Source: Gossypium raimondii (taxonomy: Eukaryota; Streptophyta; Magnoliopsida; Malvales; Malvaceae). Taken from it: 64,000 nucleotides of DNA. The first letter of the stretch is position 1. Each line of letters begins with the position of its first letter. Below are positions 21,643-35,515 of this stretch, one piece after another. The stretch covers positions 51,803,733 to 51,867,732 of the forward strand of contig NC_068571.1 in the NCBI RefSeq assembly GCF_025698545.1, written 5' to 3'. A program made the translations under genes and the position numbers. Below the pieces are notes generated by a model. The model did not search any database. It was not told where the DNA came from and was given only the letters and a program-made list of their open reading frames with translations.

Positions 21643-24600
21643 TCATTGTTGAAGGAGACCACTTTGTGTACTGTTATTATTTTCTTCACAAAGGTCTGTC
21701 TGTGATCCGCTTGGAACAATCGTTGGAGGAGACCACTGATCTGGCACCATGAGAAAATAAGCTGTCATGGCTTTTCTGAATCGTTTCTTGTATTGTTGGG
21801 GTGATATCACTGTCGGTGAGGTGTTTTGCCCTCCGAGGATGCCTGAGGTCTTCACCCATGTTTCAAGGTGTTTGTCCCATGTGTATTGCCTCATGAAATC
21901 GATAATTCCAAGAATAAGCTCGTGTTTTTCCTCATCCACACCAACAAGTAATGAGTAGTCCATTACGTCGATTAACTGTGAAATGTGAATATAATCGTTA
22001 GAAAAATAAGCATGCAACTCTAAATAGCAAATGTGACCATTGGATCAATTTAATTAGCTTGTATGCCACTGGCAATGCATTGAAACCCATAATGTGTAAC
22101 ATCCTATGCATGGAACGCAACTACAACTTGAACTCAAGCCCTAGCACTGAACCTCCAAAAAGGGAACTGGATGAATGGAAATGGCTATCCAAAGTAGGAG
22201 GGTCTCCTACCATCATACCTGCTATGCCTAACAATGAGAGCGAGTTCCAGAAATAGAAAAAATGTGAAGAGTTTCATCGATGTTTAATTGTAAATAAAAA
22301 CAGCACAAGCGAGAAAACTCAAACCTACACTTTCAGACAGCCCGCTAAAATATATGCTACACCACCGGAACAAAAATTTTCCTTACCAGGAGCTTGAAAG
22401 AACTAAAATTTTAAAATAAAAGGAAATTCTTCAAAAAGGGATTGAAACTTACTGCAAGAAAGGAAGTGTCATTCCAGACAGCCCTCTCCAACAACCGTTT
22501 TGCCTTGCTTCCAACAAAAATTGGAGAAGTCGGCATTGCTTCAATCAAATTCTGATCCAGAAGAACTTTGTTGCTGCCACTTGTATCAGGATTATACCTA
22601 GACCGAGATGATCCTTTAAGGTCATAAAGCCTTGTAACATTACGCCTGAAGAGAAGATTTTCCATCACCAACATGTCCATTTTGGACTCCCTCCCTCCTT
22701 TAAGGTGCTTTGATGAAACCTTAAAAACAATGACCACAGAAGAAAATTTAAACTCAAAAATCAAGGTATCACAAAATAAGAAAAGTGTAATATTCAGTAA
22801 AAACTAAAACAGAACAAAGCATGCAAAATTGAAAATCTTCTCGTCCTGATGCACTCAAGCTACTCCTTTCCAAGATTTCAAGTGATAACATAGCATATTT
22901 TGACACAAAAAATTACAGCAGTAATACTAAAAAAAATAATACCTGGTATATGCCCAATATCTTGGCCAGGCAAGTTGGGCTTCTTGTATTGATTGACTCA
23001 GACAAATATTTGAAATAAGCTGGTCCAAACTTAACAAATGATTCTAATTCTGTCTTTGTAACTTGTTTGATGATAAACCGATCATCTAAAGTTTTTGCAA
23101 AGAAGACATTGCTCTTGCCACCTTGGGCACCCCACTTCTTACAACGACTGAGAGACCGTACAAAATCTAGCTCAGAAGGGCAGCAAGTCCTCCTCAAGCT
23201 CTCAAACCGCTTTGCATAATAACAAGTTACGGAATACTTCACCTTCCCAAGGGGACCATCATCTGTAAAAGAAACCCTAGCATGCAGATCTTTTGTATAC
23301 AAGAGAGGGTCAGAAACCAGGGAGCCTGACCCAGACAAAGACAAGATACTATCATCAAAAGATCCAAAACTTCTGTAAGCCTCAGATGATACGTCACTAA
23401 AAGAATTAAGTGAGAGTAGATTTACTGAATCAAAAAGCGACGGTGAAACTGCAGAATCTGCAGCATCTTTTGGTCTCTCCACCTCAGACATCTGTGAATG
23501 ATAATCTGATGAGACAAGTGCATACGCTATAATACTAGTGGGCTCATCATCATAAACAGGCACTACTGTATCATTAACACCAAGAGGAAGCAACAACCTG
23601 GCACCACTTTGCCTTTCCAACTCCATAAATGAAGATACATAAACTGGACTATGCTCGTTGATACTGAGCTTTCGAGGATTGAATGAAGAGTTCTTGTTAA
23701 ATGAGCTGTAGAAATTTGGAAATGGCATGCTTGCCCAGCTCATTGACTTCTCCAGGCTTTCAAGTTTCTTAGCAGGCAAAGCAGGCTGAGGAGAACGAGT
23801 CACCTCCCCTTCACCACGATCACTAGCAAGAACTCCCAGATCCAAATTTACTGCACCTGACACATCCACTGCAACTGAATCAGGAGCAGAGTAACCATTC
23901 TCCTTAGCATTCATGCTAGCTGGGTGACTTTTACCAGTCCATGCTGCCTCAAGGGTGTCAGATAAATTTGCCATAATTGGCAATTCTCCTTCTGACTGGG
24001 CCCTTTGTACTACTCCTCCAGATTCAGGAGAATAAGATTTCTCACTGGTATTTATACTAGAAGAAACAGAAGGTTCAGCCTCCTTCCTGTTATTAAAATC
24101 CTTGCCGCCCTTTTCTGGGTGATCTCCACCTGATTTGTCAATTACACCAGCATTGCCTCCTTGATTCATTTTTATGTTAGGCTTGGTCTCAACTAGGGCA
24201 GATTCGCAACTATTGAAGGATTTACTTGGTTTGGGACTGACATTCATCTCAAGAAGCTTTTCCATAGAATTTACAGGCTTCAACCCAAGTTTAGGGATGG
24301 GGCTGCTCATAACTTCCTGGATATTATTGTTAATTGAACCGCATACATGTATCAGTCGTTGGTCCCAAACATAAGACAGAAAGAGTATTTGCCTCCGTAA
24401 CTTATTTATCTCAAGAATGTCAATAACAGGTTGGCCAGCTTTAAGCTCCTTACAAACTGCTTCCTGTAAAGATTCCTAAGGGAACAGTAAACAGATTAAA
24501 AACCAGACAGCATGTCAGACCGATTTATGCATAAAAGAAAGAGGAAATAACACAGGATTAAACTTCTGAACAGGTAACTGGTAAAATCTGACAGCAACTG

Positions 24601-27600
24601 CTGCTCATAAGGGAAGGGGAGAGTGGGCAAATGGTGCATATAAAAGCAACTACCTGAAGTTCTTCTCCATCCTTTTGGAGCATTGCTTCCAATTCCTCGA
24701 TACAGATGCTTCTTTCAGGTGCCTTAATGCCACAATCTTGGGACCCTGGGCCTGATAGTTTCTCTGAGATCTTTCGAAGAGCCTTGTACATTTCAGTAAA
24801 TAGAAATTCTGCCCTGTTACTCACCTGCAAACCAAAATTAATGGTATTGTAGGTATTATCTTATTCAAAAAAAAATTTAAGAACTTGAACAGGGATTTAT
24901 GATATTCAAACCTCATTTGCTTCACATTGTATCCACTCCTGATTATCATAATTAAATTCCAGTTTTGAAGGTGGAAGATATACGGAATGAACATCAATGG
25001 AGGCATATCGAAAACAAGCAACCATTCTCCCGAAACTGCACATGGTAAAACAGTACAATAAGAGGACACTTCACTTGATCATATCAAAACATCTTTTCCA
25101 TTTTTTAATTTATATTCCATACCACTAATGAAACTACCCTTTGCATCCCCTTAATGGCCAAAAACTCTCCTTATCCAGAAGGTACTAGCTGATGCAGGGA
25201 GTTTACCTTAGGACATCAAACCATTAGGCTTATCTTGAGGCAAAAACCACTAGGCCAAGTTCAGGTCACACGTGTACAAAGGTACATGCCCTTACCAGTG
25301 CTCAAACTACATAATGAACTTGTTTTCCTGATCACTTTCTGACCAATAAACTATACTGTGTAAGAACAGCATTATAGCAACAAGGAGACTCAAGAACTAA
25401 TACGGGCATAAGAATGTAGCCAGACTACCTGGATGAATCCACTGATGAGTAACAAATTTCAGAAACCAACTTATGCCAACAATCTATATTCCAAACTCCC
25501 AAACAGAGCACAATCATGCAATTCAGAGTATATATTTTTTGGGGAAATAAGTCAATGCATTTTCTGTTTTGCAAAAATAAAATACATGTAGATGAACACA
25601 CATCTGGAGTTGGGTGACTTGTGTTGCACTATCCCTAGGACTTTTATACTAAACATAAACCACAAGAGAATCAAATAAATCAGCCACCTTCCCCTCTGAT
25701 TAAAGCATAGCTCATGCTTTTTGACCATGTGCTTCAAAAATACATAGTTAACCCGGAACCACCAAAATGACACAAATAAATAACAGTCAATCAATGGTTC
25801 ACAGAGAAAGCAAATTGATTGCTTATAGATTAGATAGAAATCATATGAACAGACTAAACAGAAGAAAAAGACCACTCTTCCAGAAGCACCATCTTTGCTA
25901 GTGATCACTCTATTCAAATCAGTAATATTTACTCTTTAATATACGCAATACTTCTTATTTCTTAAGTAAAAACTTACCCATAGAATCGAAGACAATCTCT
26001 GTGAAGGGAATGACCACAGCTTGCAACTCTGCTAGCAGCTGCATGGTTAGAAAAGCTCAGCTCCAAAAATTTCCCAAAGGATAAACCCCAAGCAGCATCA
26101 GACATTACAACTCTTCGAGTGGCTGGAGGGAACCCATTGGTCCGAGGGCATTTTAAGCACCTATGCCACATCCAAATCTTGCCTTCCCGCTCTCCGGGTA
26201 AGGGAGGCTCTGACAGCTTCTTAACAGATATTGTCAGGCTACCTTGCCGATGAGTATAACAATGAACATGTGCCTCAGACGGCATCTCACAAGAACGACA
26301 ATGGAAGCTCTGATAAGAAGAATAATAAAGTTGTAGTAATGAAAAGAAAAGAGTAGGATAAGTTCTATACATGAAATAACAGCGATAACAATTACCTGAT
26401 CAAACAGATTATCTCGTAAAAATCGCCCCAAAGGCTTATCAAAGCTCCCATAGTACTTGATTCGAAAGAGAAGGGATCGTTCACACACAGATCCCTTCCA
26501 CACACAACGTGTTGATAAAGACACCAAAATGCTCTGGTGGTCTGAAGGTGAAAGAGGAAACTCTTCCTTTGAGGACCCCACCTCTTCAGATTTGTTGCTA
26601 ATCTCTTGCTTTGAGGATTGCAACTCTGTGCTGCCCAGATGATTGGCAGCCATCACGCTGCTGCCATCAGCATGATTACTGCCACCAGGATCATCACATT
26701 GCTCTGCTGCTTCTGATAATCTTTGACAAAGAGAAATAAATGGGTCACTCATTATAGCTTCTCCATTGTTAGTTGTTTTAGTTCGAAGAGATTCTTTAGG
26801 ATCCACTCCATTGTCCTTACAAAATGCATGACTTATGGAGGAAACACTGTTATAAGAGATAGCATCCCTCAAAGCAGAGAGTGAATTCAAGGAAGCAATA
26901 GCCTCATCAGAGTCCGAGGCAGATTCCTTGGACGTAGTGCGAGGACCTTTTGACAAGCTAGATGAACTGACCCCTACAGATTGGCAAGAGGGGTCAATGT
27001 TGGCAGATGATGAGCTATCTGAGATGACAACTTCGTTGGATTTCTGAAAATTATTTATAGGTTGAGAAGCCACAGGCTTCCCAGAGGATGGGACGGCAAA
27101 ACCAGGTATGGTGGAAATAGACCTGTCAATACTTGATGGTTTATTGGGTAAGGCAACATTTATAGGAGACTTTAAAGGGAGCTCCGGAAGTGTAGCACCT
27201 TCATCAGCAAGAAATGATGTTTCGAGAGCCAAGTGATAAGCTGCAAAAACTCCATATTGGACCACATGTTTTACCTTTTTCAGTTCATCTCCATTGGCGC
27301 CCTTGAGCAAAATCTGAAACAAAAGTGAGAATTGGACCGACCTTAGCACCAAACATCTTTACCTTGGAAAATATATTACAAAGATCAAGAAATGTACTTG
27401 CCATATAAGCGGCATGACGTGACCCACTATAGCTTTATGCAGTCACACTATATGTATCTAAGCATCCTAAGTTGCAAACCAACCTGATTGTGAACAACAA
27501 TAAATTTAATCCTGAAATTGTGCATCACAAAGAGCACCTAAGTGGGCTATTACATGGTGCTCTAATTGAGAGTTGCAAAAAATGGTCTGGAGGATGTGAA

Positions 27601-30600
27601 TATTAAAAGGCATGTTGAGGTGGCAGAATTATGGAGAAATAGCAGATGGGTTCTCCCACCTGAAAGCTATAGGACAGACAAAAATGATTCCAGATGGCCA
27701 GAGCATCCCTTTTTCTTATTAACAGAGGAAGGTAATTAGTCATCTATGATAAAGGGAATTGCTCTATTGGAAGAGCTTGAGGGTGGTTAAAATAAGTAGT
27801 GAAGCCGTTTCTTGGTACAAAACTTTTAGATGAAAAGCAGGTTGTCCCCCAAGAAGTGTTGCTTGCTTTGAAGTGTGGAGTGCAAACTAAGATAATATAA
27901 AATAAACGCATCATAGGGAGAAGAAATGTAAGTTATCGATCAGATGAAGCTAACTGCATCAGCTCTTTCTCAGATTGCAGTTACTCCAGGTAGATTTGGC
28001 CAAGTATTCTACGAAAAAGACACAGTAGTAGGCAAGTCTAAAGCTAGAAAATGGTAGTTAATTAGAAGATTGAAATTCATAATATGATTGTAAAGCTCCA
28101 TATACAGTAAGAACTACTTCGGCTACAGCTGTGTACAACATGGATGGAAAGGAACACCAGTGTTCATCAAAGTGCAAAATGAGTGCTCTGAAATGTTAAC
28201 TAAAAGAATTGCAGGTATTCACATGCACTTAAAAGACGATAAAATAGTGGACTTGGGGGTTAGGTGGCAAATGAATGTCGAGTATATTTCCATGATTGCT
28301 CACTATTTTTACAAAACCTGGCCTCTTTACCCCTTTCTTAAGTTTAGCCTGAAGATTGTTTTAGAATTTTTTGAGTTTCGATTAAGGTGTTTGCGTTGCA
28401 GAGCATGTTGTGTCTTTAATGCATCTTCAATTACCAAGAACATCATAAATAAAATATAGCCTAGGTAAAATATATAAACAATAGCCCTACTTTCATGCAA
28501 AAGTCTAGATGACTAAAATGTTAGTATAATCACAAGTTATACAGGAAAGATTTTCCAAAACACAAACAGATTTCATATCTCAGCACTAGGGCAGATATTT
28601 GTGCCAGGTAAACTGAAAGGACTTACAGTATAACCTAGAGGCTTTGGGCAACCCTCAAAAAACATTAGAGTCTTTGTCAATTTCTTCCCACCTTGACCAG
28701 CACTTCCATGCTCCTCAAGAAGTTTCTCCACATGGAACACATCGCAGTACCCCAGCTTCGGTGATGTTAGATGATCAATGGATGGAACTATCTGAGCACC
28801 AGTGCAGCGGGCTATACGCTCTAAGAGTGGCCTCTTAATATTGAGAACAAGTGATATGTCGTTGGAAAGAAGGTACTCTTGAGCATACCGTGACACAGAC
28901 TTTTCCACCAAGAGAACATTAGGATGATGTGCATCGATTTTAGCAACTGCCATCTTCAAATGGTCCATTTCCTGAAAAAGAGGGTAAGCTCGTAAACTGC
29001 TTCATGTTCTAGCAGGTGGGACCAAAGGAATATTTCCTGGCTTTGACCCTTATTAGGAACCTAGGGTTAATAAACAAACCAAAATTGAAGGAAAGAGCCA
29101 AAAATACAAACCTGCTGCAGCAATGTATCAAAACTTGACAAGTGGTTAGAAATACGCTGATATTCCAGAGCACCTCCAAGGATTAGAAAACGAGGTTTAT
29201 CTTTTTTTGATGACATTCGACGATGGGCCACATTTTTCTTACAGACAACTCCTTTAACCACAGCACTAAAACAGTTGTTTAAAAAAATCAGAAACTCATC
29301 TGCATAACTAAATGGTAGATAGAAAGAAGAAAAGAAGAGCCACAGAACCTAGAAAAGCCTTCTTTTGGCAACATTTGCATTAATAATTAACTGTACTTTC
29401 TTTTCTATTAAGGCCAATATATATAACTACCACGCGAAAGAAATACACAACCACTCTAAGATCATTATCAATCAGTTGCCTCAGATAAACATTAAGAATA
29501 ATTGCAAAAGCGTTCTGAATACTCGGCTACAGATGAGAGAAATTCACAAATGATGTCTGATCAGCTATGTGATGGATATGATTGCCAAAGAACTCTAGAC
29601 TTGTGTGCCACAATAAAGTCAAAGAACTAGGATCAGTGCTCATCACAGGAGGAAAACCATATGAACCATGTAATATTTTGGAAAATAATCAAACTTTAAC
29701 ACATATATTATATAGATACTGGAAGTATATTCAAACAATATAATAAATATCTTCATGACCTAATGAGTCAGCTCATGCCATGAAGCACAGTTAACTCTCT
29801 GAAATCAATTTTGAATCTATTACTAACAAAAAACTTTCTAAAGGTGCTCAAACAGGTGAAGTTGCATCGTTTTCACAGAACAATTAACAAATTTTCAAAT
29901 TGAGTTCAGTGATATTACCTTTCACAGCGACGCCCAGAAGCTATGCATTTAACTTTCACATATCCTCCTGGATCCATTCCTCCTCCCTTACTTGTATCTG
30001 GCTTCAGAAGTGTTGCGGCTTCCCATGACAAAGATGTGATTATATCCAACCAACTCTCTCCACCATCCTCGTCACCCACATGGACGTTTTCAACCTGCAA
30101 AAGCTGAGATACCAAAGCCCTAAAATGCCCTTCCACCACATTTTTCATGGCTTGTCTATGCTCCTCACCAGACTTAACCCTACTACGGTACTCCCCACTT
30201 CCAAAGCTATTTGAAGGGCGTAAATATCCCCACTCCCCTGTAGCACCCTCATCATCGTCTTCATCATCAAATAGAGCAGCTTCTCTCTCGTCCTCTTCAT
30301 CTTCAGGTTCTGGAAGGAGCCACAGTAGCCCATTGTTCTCAAAATCAACAGGCTCAGCATCTGTACCATCCACATAATAAGCAAGAACTTCATCCTGATC
30401 AGTGTTTTCTTGCTCATTTACTTCTTCAAATTTCTTGATTCCGTCCACAATTTGTGTATCGAAATTCTCAGCTAATGGTGAACCACTCAAATGTTTTGAG
30501 TCAATGTCCTCGCCATCAGGATGCACTTTATCTGATTCATAAACACAGCCAATTTTGTCGATATTGATAGCACTAGAATACTCCTCAGCATGAGCATAAC

Positions 30601-31602
30601 GCCTACATTCTGAATTTGAACGATATGCACCATAACCACCATCTTCGTCATCACTCCTGAAACCAGCAGTTAAGAAAGTAATAAGTATTGAGCAATAGCT
30701 CAAAATCATCATGAAATAAAAGCAAAAGAACTCAAGATTATGTATTCCAGTCAAGGCAGGCTGTGTTATTCGAACATGAATTGAAAAGGTAACACAAAAG
30801 CATGGAGCAAATAAGCAATGGTTCGTGTAGGCACAATCTAAATCGTGAAGAATGCATTGCTCAAACCCTCACCCCTCTCAACAAGCATTGGGTAAAAACA
30901 TATGCAAAGGCATGTCAAATTAAAGGGTGAGATAGATAAAAAAACACTTTATGGTGACTCAAAAATATGTTAGCAGGGGGGAAGGTACCTGTAACTACAA
31001 AGACCAAAATGGTCTGAAGAATCCACCATGGCTGAACTTGGATTTGTGCTCATCCCAGATGTCTCATTGTTTTGTTCAGTGGGCGCATTCATCTGGGCAG
31101 ATTCACAAGGACTAAGACCAGAATTATAGTTCACACGGTGGTATGGCCCAGTTGAATACAGAGTAGAACCAACAGTGCTGCTACCACTATTACAGGTGCA
31201 GCTGGACTTGGTACTGACCAAACTTGTTGCAGATGGTGATGGACTGAGACCAGGACTAGGTGCCTTGGTCTCGTTATCAACAGCTGCTATGCCCTGCTCC
31301 CATTGCTTGAAGCAATAATTGCATACTCTAATCCTTTCCCAATCTTCCCGACCAGTCCTTGGCTCAACAGATGGGGCAGGAACTGAGTTTGCTGTACACT
31401 TGGCACAAAAAACTCGGCCACAAATTCGACAATGATGCCTACGATTAAATACTGTAAATTGGGAATCACACTCGTAGCATACCCTACAACTATGATCAGG
31501 CATCCAAAAATCCTTTGACACATTCGGTGGCTCAGTCCTCCAAGGTATCCACGACTTAACTATATCAACCAGGTCAGATAGTTTGTTGTCAGGGGAGCCC
31601 AT
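21643..31602 (-). CDS. FAB1: FAB1/PIKfyve-type 1-phosphatidylinositol-3-phosphate 5-kinase, complete
   Basis: Eleven coding exons, from the 5' end: 31602-30989, 30656-29919, 29265-29112, 28971-28627, 27313-26396, 26309-25978, 25035-24912, 24824-24654, 24475-22943, 22719-22453 and 21975-21643. They total 5529 nt, or 1842 aa, close to Arabidopsis FAB1A/B. The first in-frame ATG is at 31602 (MGSPDNKLSDLVDIVKSWIP). A FYVE zinc finger (residues ~34-101, with RRHHCRICG) binds PI3P on endosomes. A Ser-rich stretch and a strongly acidic stretch (EPEDEEDEREAALFDDEDDD) follow. Next come the TCP1/chaperonin-like domain (~440-660, including LLVEKSVSRYAQEYLL and FFEGCPKPLGYT) and the Cys-rich region (~880-1035, including FHCRSCEMPSEAHVHCYTH). 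The C-terminal kinase spans about 1520-1842, with FIIKQ (ATP lysine near 1602), YDLKGSSRSRY, IDVMDYSLLVG and IIDFMRQYTWDK. It converts PI3P to PI(3,5)P2 for endosome and vacuole function. The start resembles FAB1B rather than FAB1C/D, from memory. Confidence 0.96.
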
Positions 31603-32320
31603 CGACAACTATTCCATCTGATCCCAGTCATCATACTCCATTCATTTTCCACACTCACAACCACAACCACAGGAGTTGACTACCCCCAATACCTGGCCAT
31701 ATTAAAACCTCAAACAAATTAGAAAGATTAAACAAGTTCTAAAGTTATAACCGTAACCACAACTCTGAAACTTATAAATCTAAACAAAAATGGGGGAACC
31801 ACTTGATCAACTAATTTGCAATTACATCAAAAGCGTTACACTAATTATACGTTTTCAAAAGAAAATCAAATTACCTGAAATACTAGCACTTCAAAGTTCA
31901 AATTCCAACATCCGAAAGCCCTAACACAACCTCTTGCTCCTTTTTTCCCCCTTCGTCAGTTATACCGACAACTTCTCTTCACTGCTCGATCCAATAAACA
32001 AAGAAATCCAACAATCAATGAACTGGCACTTATAAACCCTAAAATACAAATTAATCAGCTACCTCTCAGTGAGACCGATTTAAAAAAGGGGAAAAAAAAG
32101 AACCATATAATCGGATTAAAACTCCAATTGGATCTTCTAGCACCGAAAAATCCCATCAATAAAACTAAATTGCTCGTTTAATTGTTCAAAGCTCAATTAA
32201 CACGTCAAGTACTTGTATAACAAGGGAACTTACATTGGAACTGCAGAAAGAGAAGAATCGAAATAAAAAAATGGTTCGCCGCCAGACTTAAATTTCGCTG
32301 AAAAATATGACGGCGCTGAT
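31603..32320 (-). promoter_or_regulatory. 5' leader region of the FAB1 gene, with candidate leader introns
   Basis: Two good splice donors lie upstream of the start codon on the minus strand: CAAT|GTAAGT at 32234/32233 and TTTCAG|GTAATT at 31875/31874. This suggests a spliced and possibly alternative leader. The CT-rich and TTCTTCT stretches at 32400-32450 fit a TATA-less promoter. The exact transcription start is not visible. Confidence 0.45.
31609..31645 (-). promoter_or_regulatory. Cluster of short upstream ORFs in the FAB1 leader
   Basis: Directly upstream of the FAB1 ATG (31602) there are several upstream ATGs on the minus strand. One 4-codon ORF runs 31645-31631. A 10-codon ORF runs 31641-31609 (MEYDDWDQME). 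An ATG at 31634, out of frame, overlaps the main start. They matter only if this segment is retained in the mature leader; the close spacing makes that likely. Confidence 0.45.
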
Positions 32321-32791
32321 GAAATTAAACTGAAATATACACGATTTAATTTTCCAAAAATAAACAAAATAATATGAATTTTAAACAAAAAGATTCATAA
32401 TATTTGAATATACCTTCTTATTTTCTTCTTCGATTAACGTTTTTTTTTCTTTTCTCCGAAAGTCTGCTTTTTGTTGTGTCCATCTCCTCGTTTATTTGAT
32501 GTTTTTAAGTATTTTAGATTTTAACTTTTTCTTGATCAATTTTCATAAATACAAACTGTCCTTTTCTTTTTAGTTGAATGGTATTACATTTTATTATAAT
32601 TTTTTTCTTACAAGATGTTTTAGATTTTTGTTCTTTTCTTATTATAATTCGTGTAATAAATTTTCGTCAAATTATTATAAATTAATTTAAATAATATTAC
32701 CACGAAATCTGGAAAATGTAGAAAATGTTTTCAAATAATATTATATTAAATTTTATACTATTGTTTTATTATTAAAAATTATTTAATTTAG
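32321..32791. other. Upstream region of FAB1, no gene seen
   Basis: AT-rich sequence with pyrimidine-rich patches near 32420-32480. No recognisable element beyond the leader features. Confidence 0.45.
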
Positions 32792-33680
32792 GTAAAAAAG
32801 CCCTTAAACTTTTTAAAAAGAACAACTAAGTCCCACTTTTTTTCACTTAGTTGAGTATTTTTGTCGAAATAAATCAAAAATATCCTTTAGCCGTTAACTT
32901 TAACAGTGAACTGTTAAAGTCACATTGTGTCACAACCACGGCGTGACATGTGATAAAAAATTATAAAAAATAGAAATTATAAAAATTATTATATTTTAAT
33001 AAAAAAATATTTAAAAATTATAAAAATCGTAAAAATATAGAAAAAATGGTAATTTTTTATAAAAATTATAAAAAATATAAAATGTATCAAAAATGCCCTT
33101 TAACTATTAACTTTAACATCGTTGACTGTTAAAGTTAATAACCTCTTTTTTTTTAGTTAAAGCCATCACATATCACAACGCAGTGTGACATGTGGCGAAA
33201 AATGATAAAAATAAAAATCAATAAAAGTTTTAGAAAAATTATAAAATATTTTTTTGGTACGATAATTTTTTTACGAATTTATATTTTTTTACATTTTTTA
33301 TAATTTTCTTACGACTTTATGAAATTTTATATTTTTTCTATGTTTCTATATATTTTGTTTGATTTTTATAAAATTTTACCATTTTTATATTTTTTACGAT
33401 TTTTATAAAAAATAGTTTTTAATAAATTTTAAGTATTTTTATTTTTTAATAAATTTATTTTTTATTTTTTTTGCCACATGTGAAGCAGTAGTTGGGACAA
33501 GTGGTGGCTTTAATTAAAAAAATTATGGGTGGTTAACTTTAACGGTCAATTTTGTTAAAGTTAACGGTCGAAAGGCTTTTTTGATTTATTTTGGTAGTTC
33601 AAGTATCAGGGTTAATTGTTTTTTTTTTAAGTTTGAAAGTTTTTTTTAATGCATTTTAAAGGTTCAAGTACCAATTAAGT
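32792..33680. mobile_element. Large foldback element with internal repeats
   Basis: The left arm (CAACTAAGTCCCACTTTTTT, AAATAAATCAAAAATATCCT, CCGTTAACTTTAACAGTGAA) is mirrored on the right (GTTAAAGTTAACGGTCGAAA, GGCTTTTTTGATTTATTTTG, GGGTTAATTG). The GTGACATGTG motif occurs at about 32943 and 33187, and a complementary CCACATGTG at about 33473. A second internal GTTAAC pair lies at 33100-33140. It is a non-coding, low-complexity palindromic transposon. Confidence 0.65.
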
Positions 33681-34930
33681 AAAAAAAATCAAAACTTGAT
33701 TATTTTTTTAAAAATTTTAAAACTTTTTACACCCTAAAGCCTTTAATTTAATAATAAATGTGGCCTATTATTTTTAGCCGAGGGTGGTCTCTTTTTTTAT
33801 ATAACATGAATATAATTATGCTCTATGTTCTAATTTAATTTTAATTGTAATTATTTTAAAATGTATTATTGATTTTATATTTGTAATTATAATTGTGTAT
33901 TTATTTAAATATTTAATTTAATGTAAATCCTTTCGCTGAATTAATTTTTAAAAAGATCTTCCGTGTTTAACCTGAATATATTTTAGTTTTGTTCACGTTG
34001 TAATCCACATATGTAGACTTCATTTTGAATTTTTAATTTTTATGAACTTTTATAATTTTTTACTTTTTATTTTTGAATATTTTTATATTTTTAAATTATT
34101 TGTTGATATAACATATAAATCAAATAGTATCATGTCAGTGTGAAATATAGGTGATTTGATTATTTTAAAAGATTAGCAGTTAAATTTAACTAAAAAAGAA
34201 TAAAAGTCAAATTTAAAAAGTATAAACATTAAGGACTAAATTTGACATATACCTATATTTTATACTGGTTTAATTCCATTAATAATTATTCGCTTTTATT
34301 ATTTTCGTACTTAAATTGTAATTGACATTTCTTTAATTCATTTTAAAATCTTTCACTATATCAAATCACATGTTTAGGTATAAATATATTACGATGTTTT
34401 GTGTTGGTTTAATTATCATTATAATTATTTAAATATATATTATTCGAGCTTGTACATATAAATACAATTGCACAATATAAAAAATTAAACTAATTTAATT
34501 TAAAATCTTTCACTAAATTAACATCTTTCACTGGGTATATTTGTGTGATGAAGAATAAAACTAATTTTTTATTATAATATAAATGAATTCATTCTGTAAA
34601 AATAAAATATATAGATTTTATATTTTTAGGAACTTTAATTTTAAATTAAAATAATATATTTGAATAATTCAACATTTAAAAAATTACAGTTTAATTGTAA
34701 AATATAAAATTATGTTTTTATTGTGGTGAGAGATGTTTGACGAAGGACGATAAGTAGGAGCTCATTATGAGACTTGTATTCGTGACGATTGCCTTTTTTA
34801 GGATATTTTTTGATATATTTTAAAATTTTTCTTTAATTCGTATTTCATTGAGCTTAATTTCTAATGTATTGGAATTGTGTTAAAATTTTATATATTCCAA
34901 AAAATATATATTTTCACTCTTACTTTAACT

Positions 34931-34968
<38 letters not shown>

Positions 34969-35510
34969 AACTTGTTAAATTCTAATGGTCGTATTGAGGT
35001 TTTGAGATGAATACATAGTTCATTTGAATCGTAAATATAGTAAAATTATTTAGACAAAATTTTAATTTTGTTATTATTATGTTTTTATAATTAAATTTAA
35101 TTAATATTATGAAATTATTTTTATGTTTTAATAAATTAAATATTAATTTGTTTTTATGAATTTTTTATTTGGGCGAAGACCAATCAATTTGAGCCCAATA
35201 TAATCTTATTTTTGGCAAGTCAAATGAATATATCAAAAGATACTTAGTAAGGGTCGATTTATGGTGGGCATCTAAAATAACTCGCTTTAAAATTATTCTA
35301 GATTTGCTTGCCACATTAGTTAGGTAAAAAACACATAATTTTCATTTTCCATGGAAAAAAAACTGCTAGAAATCTAGAAGATGTACCTTTAATAATTAAC
35401 CTTACAATCAATAGACTTAATAACTAAAAAGAGTTCGATTGACCTATTCAAGTTATGTTATTCCACATTTTGTGCTATATTATTGTCGATGTAACTGGCG
35501 AATAGCTAGA
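33681..35510. other. Intergenic, extremely AT-rich, no gene seen
   Basis: It includes an AT dinucleotide microsatellite of about 30 bases near 34935-34965. From about 35170 the composition becomes less AT-rich, leading into the transposon-derived remnant that follows. Confidence 0.55.
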
Positions 35511-35515
35511 TTGAT

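Noticed and set aside
22059..22256. 65-codon plus-strand frame inside the FAB1 gene
   Set aside because: It lies wholly in the last FAB1 intron, has no recognisable domain, and starts and ends without gene signals.
25552..25917. 121-codon minus-strand frame in the FAB1 region as an exon
   Set aside because: The exons ending at 25978 and beginning at 25035 join in frame without it. The translation is hydrophobic low-complexity intron sequence.
30145..30417. Overlapping frames around the acidic exon of FAB1 on both strands
   Set aside because: They are shadows of the GAA/GAT-rich acidic stretch. The Ser-run frame on the plus strand is simply its complement.
34930..34966. AT dinucleotide tracts (here and near 6715, 49612, 49841 and 50457) as regulatory or origin elements
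   Set aside because: Simple microsatellites in AT-rich plant DNA. Nothing around them indicates function.
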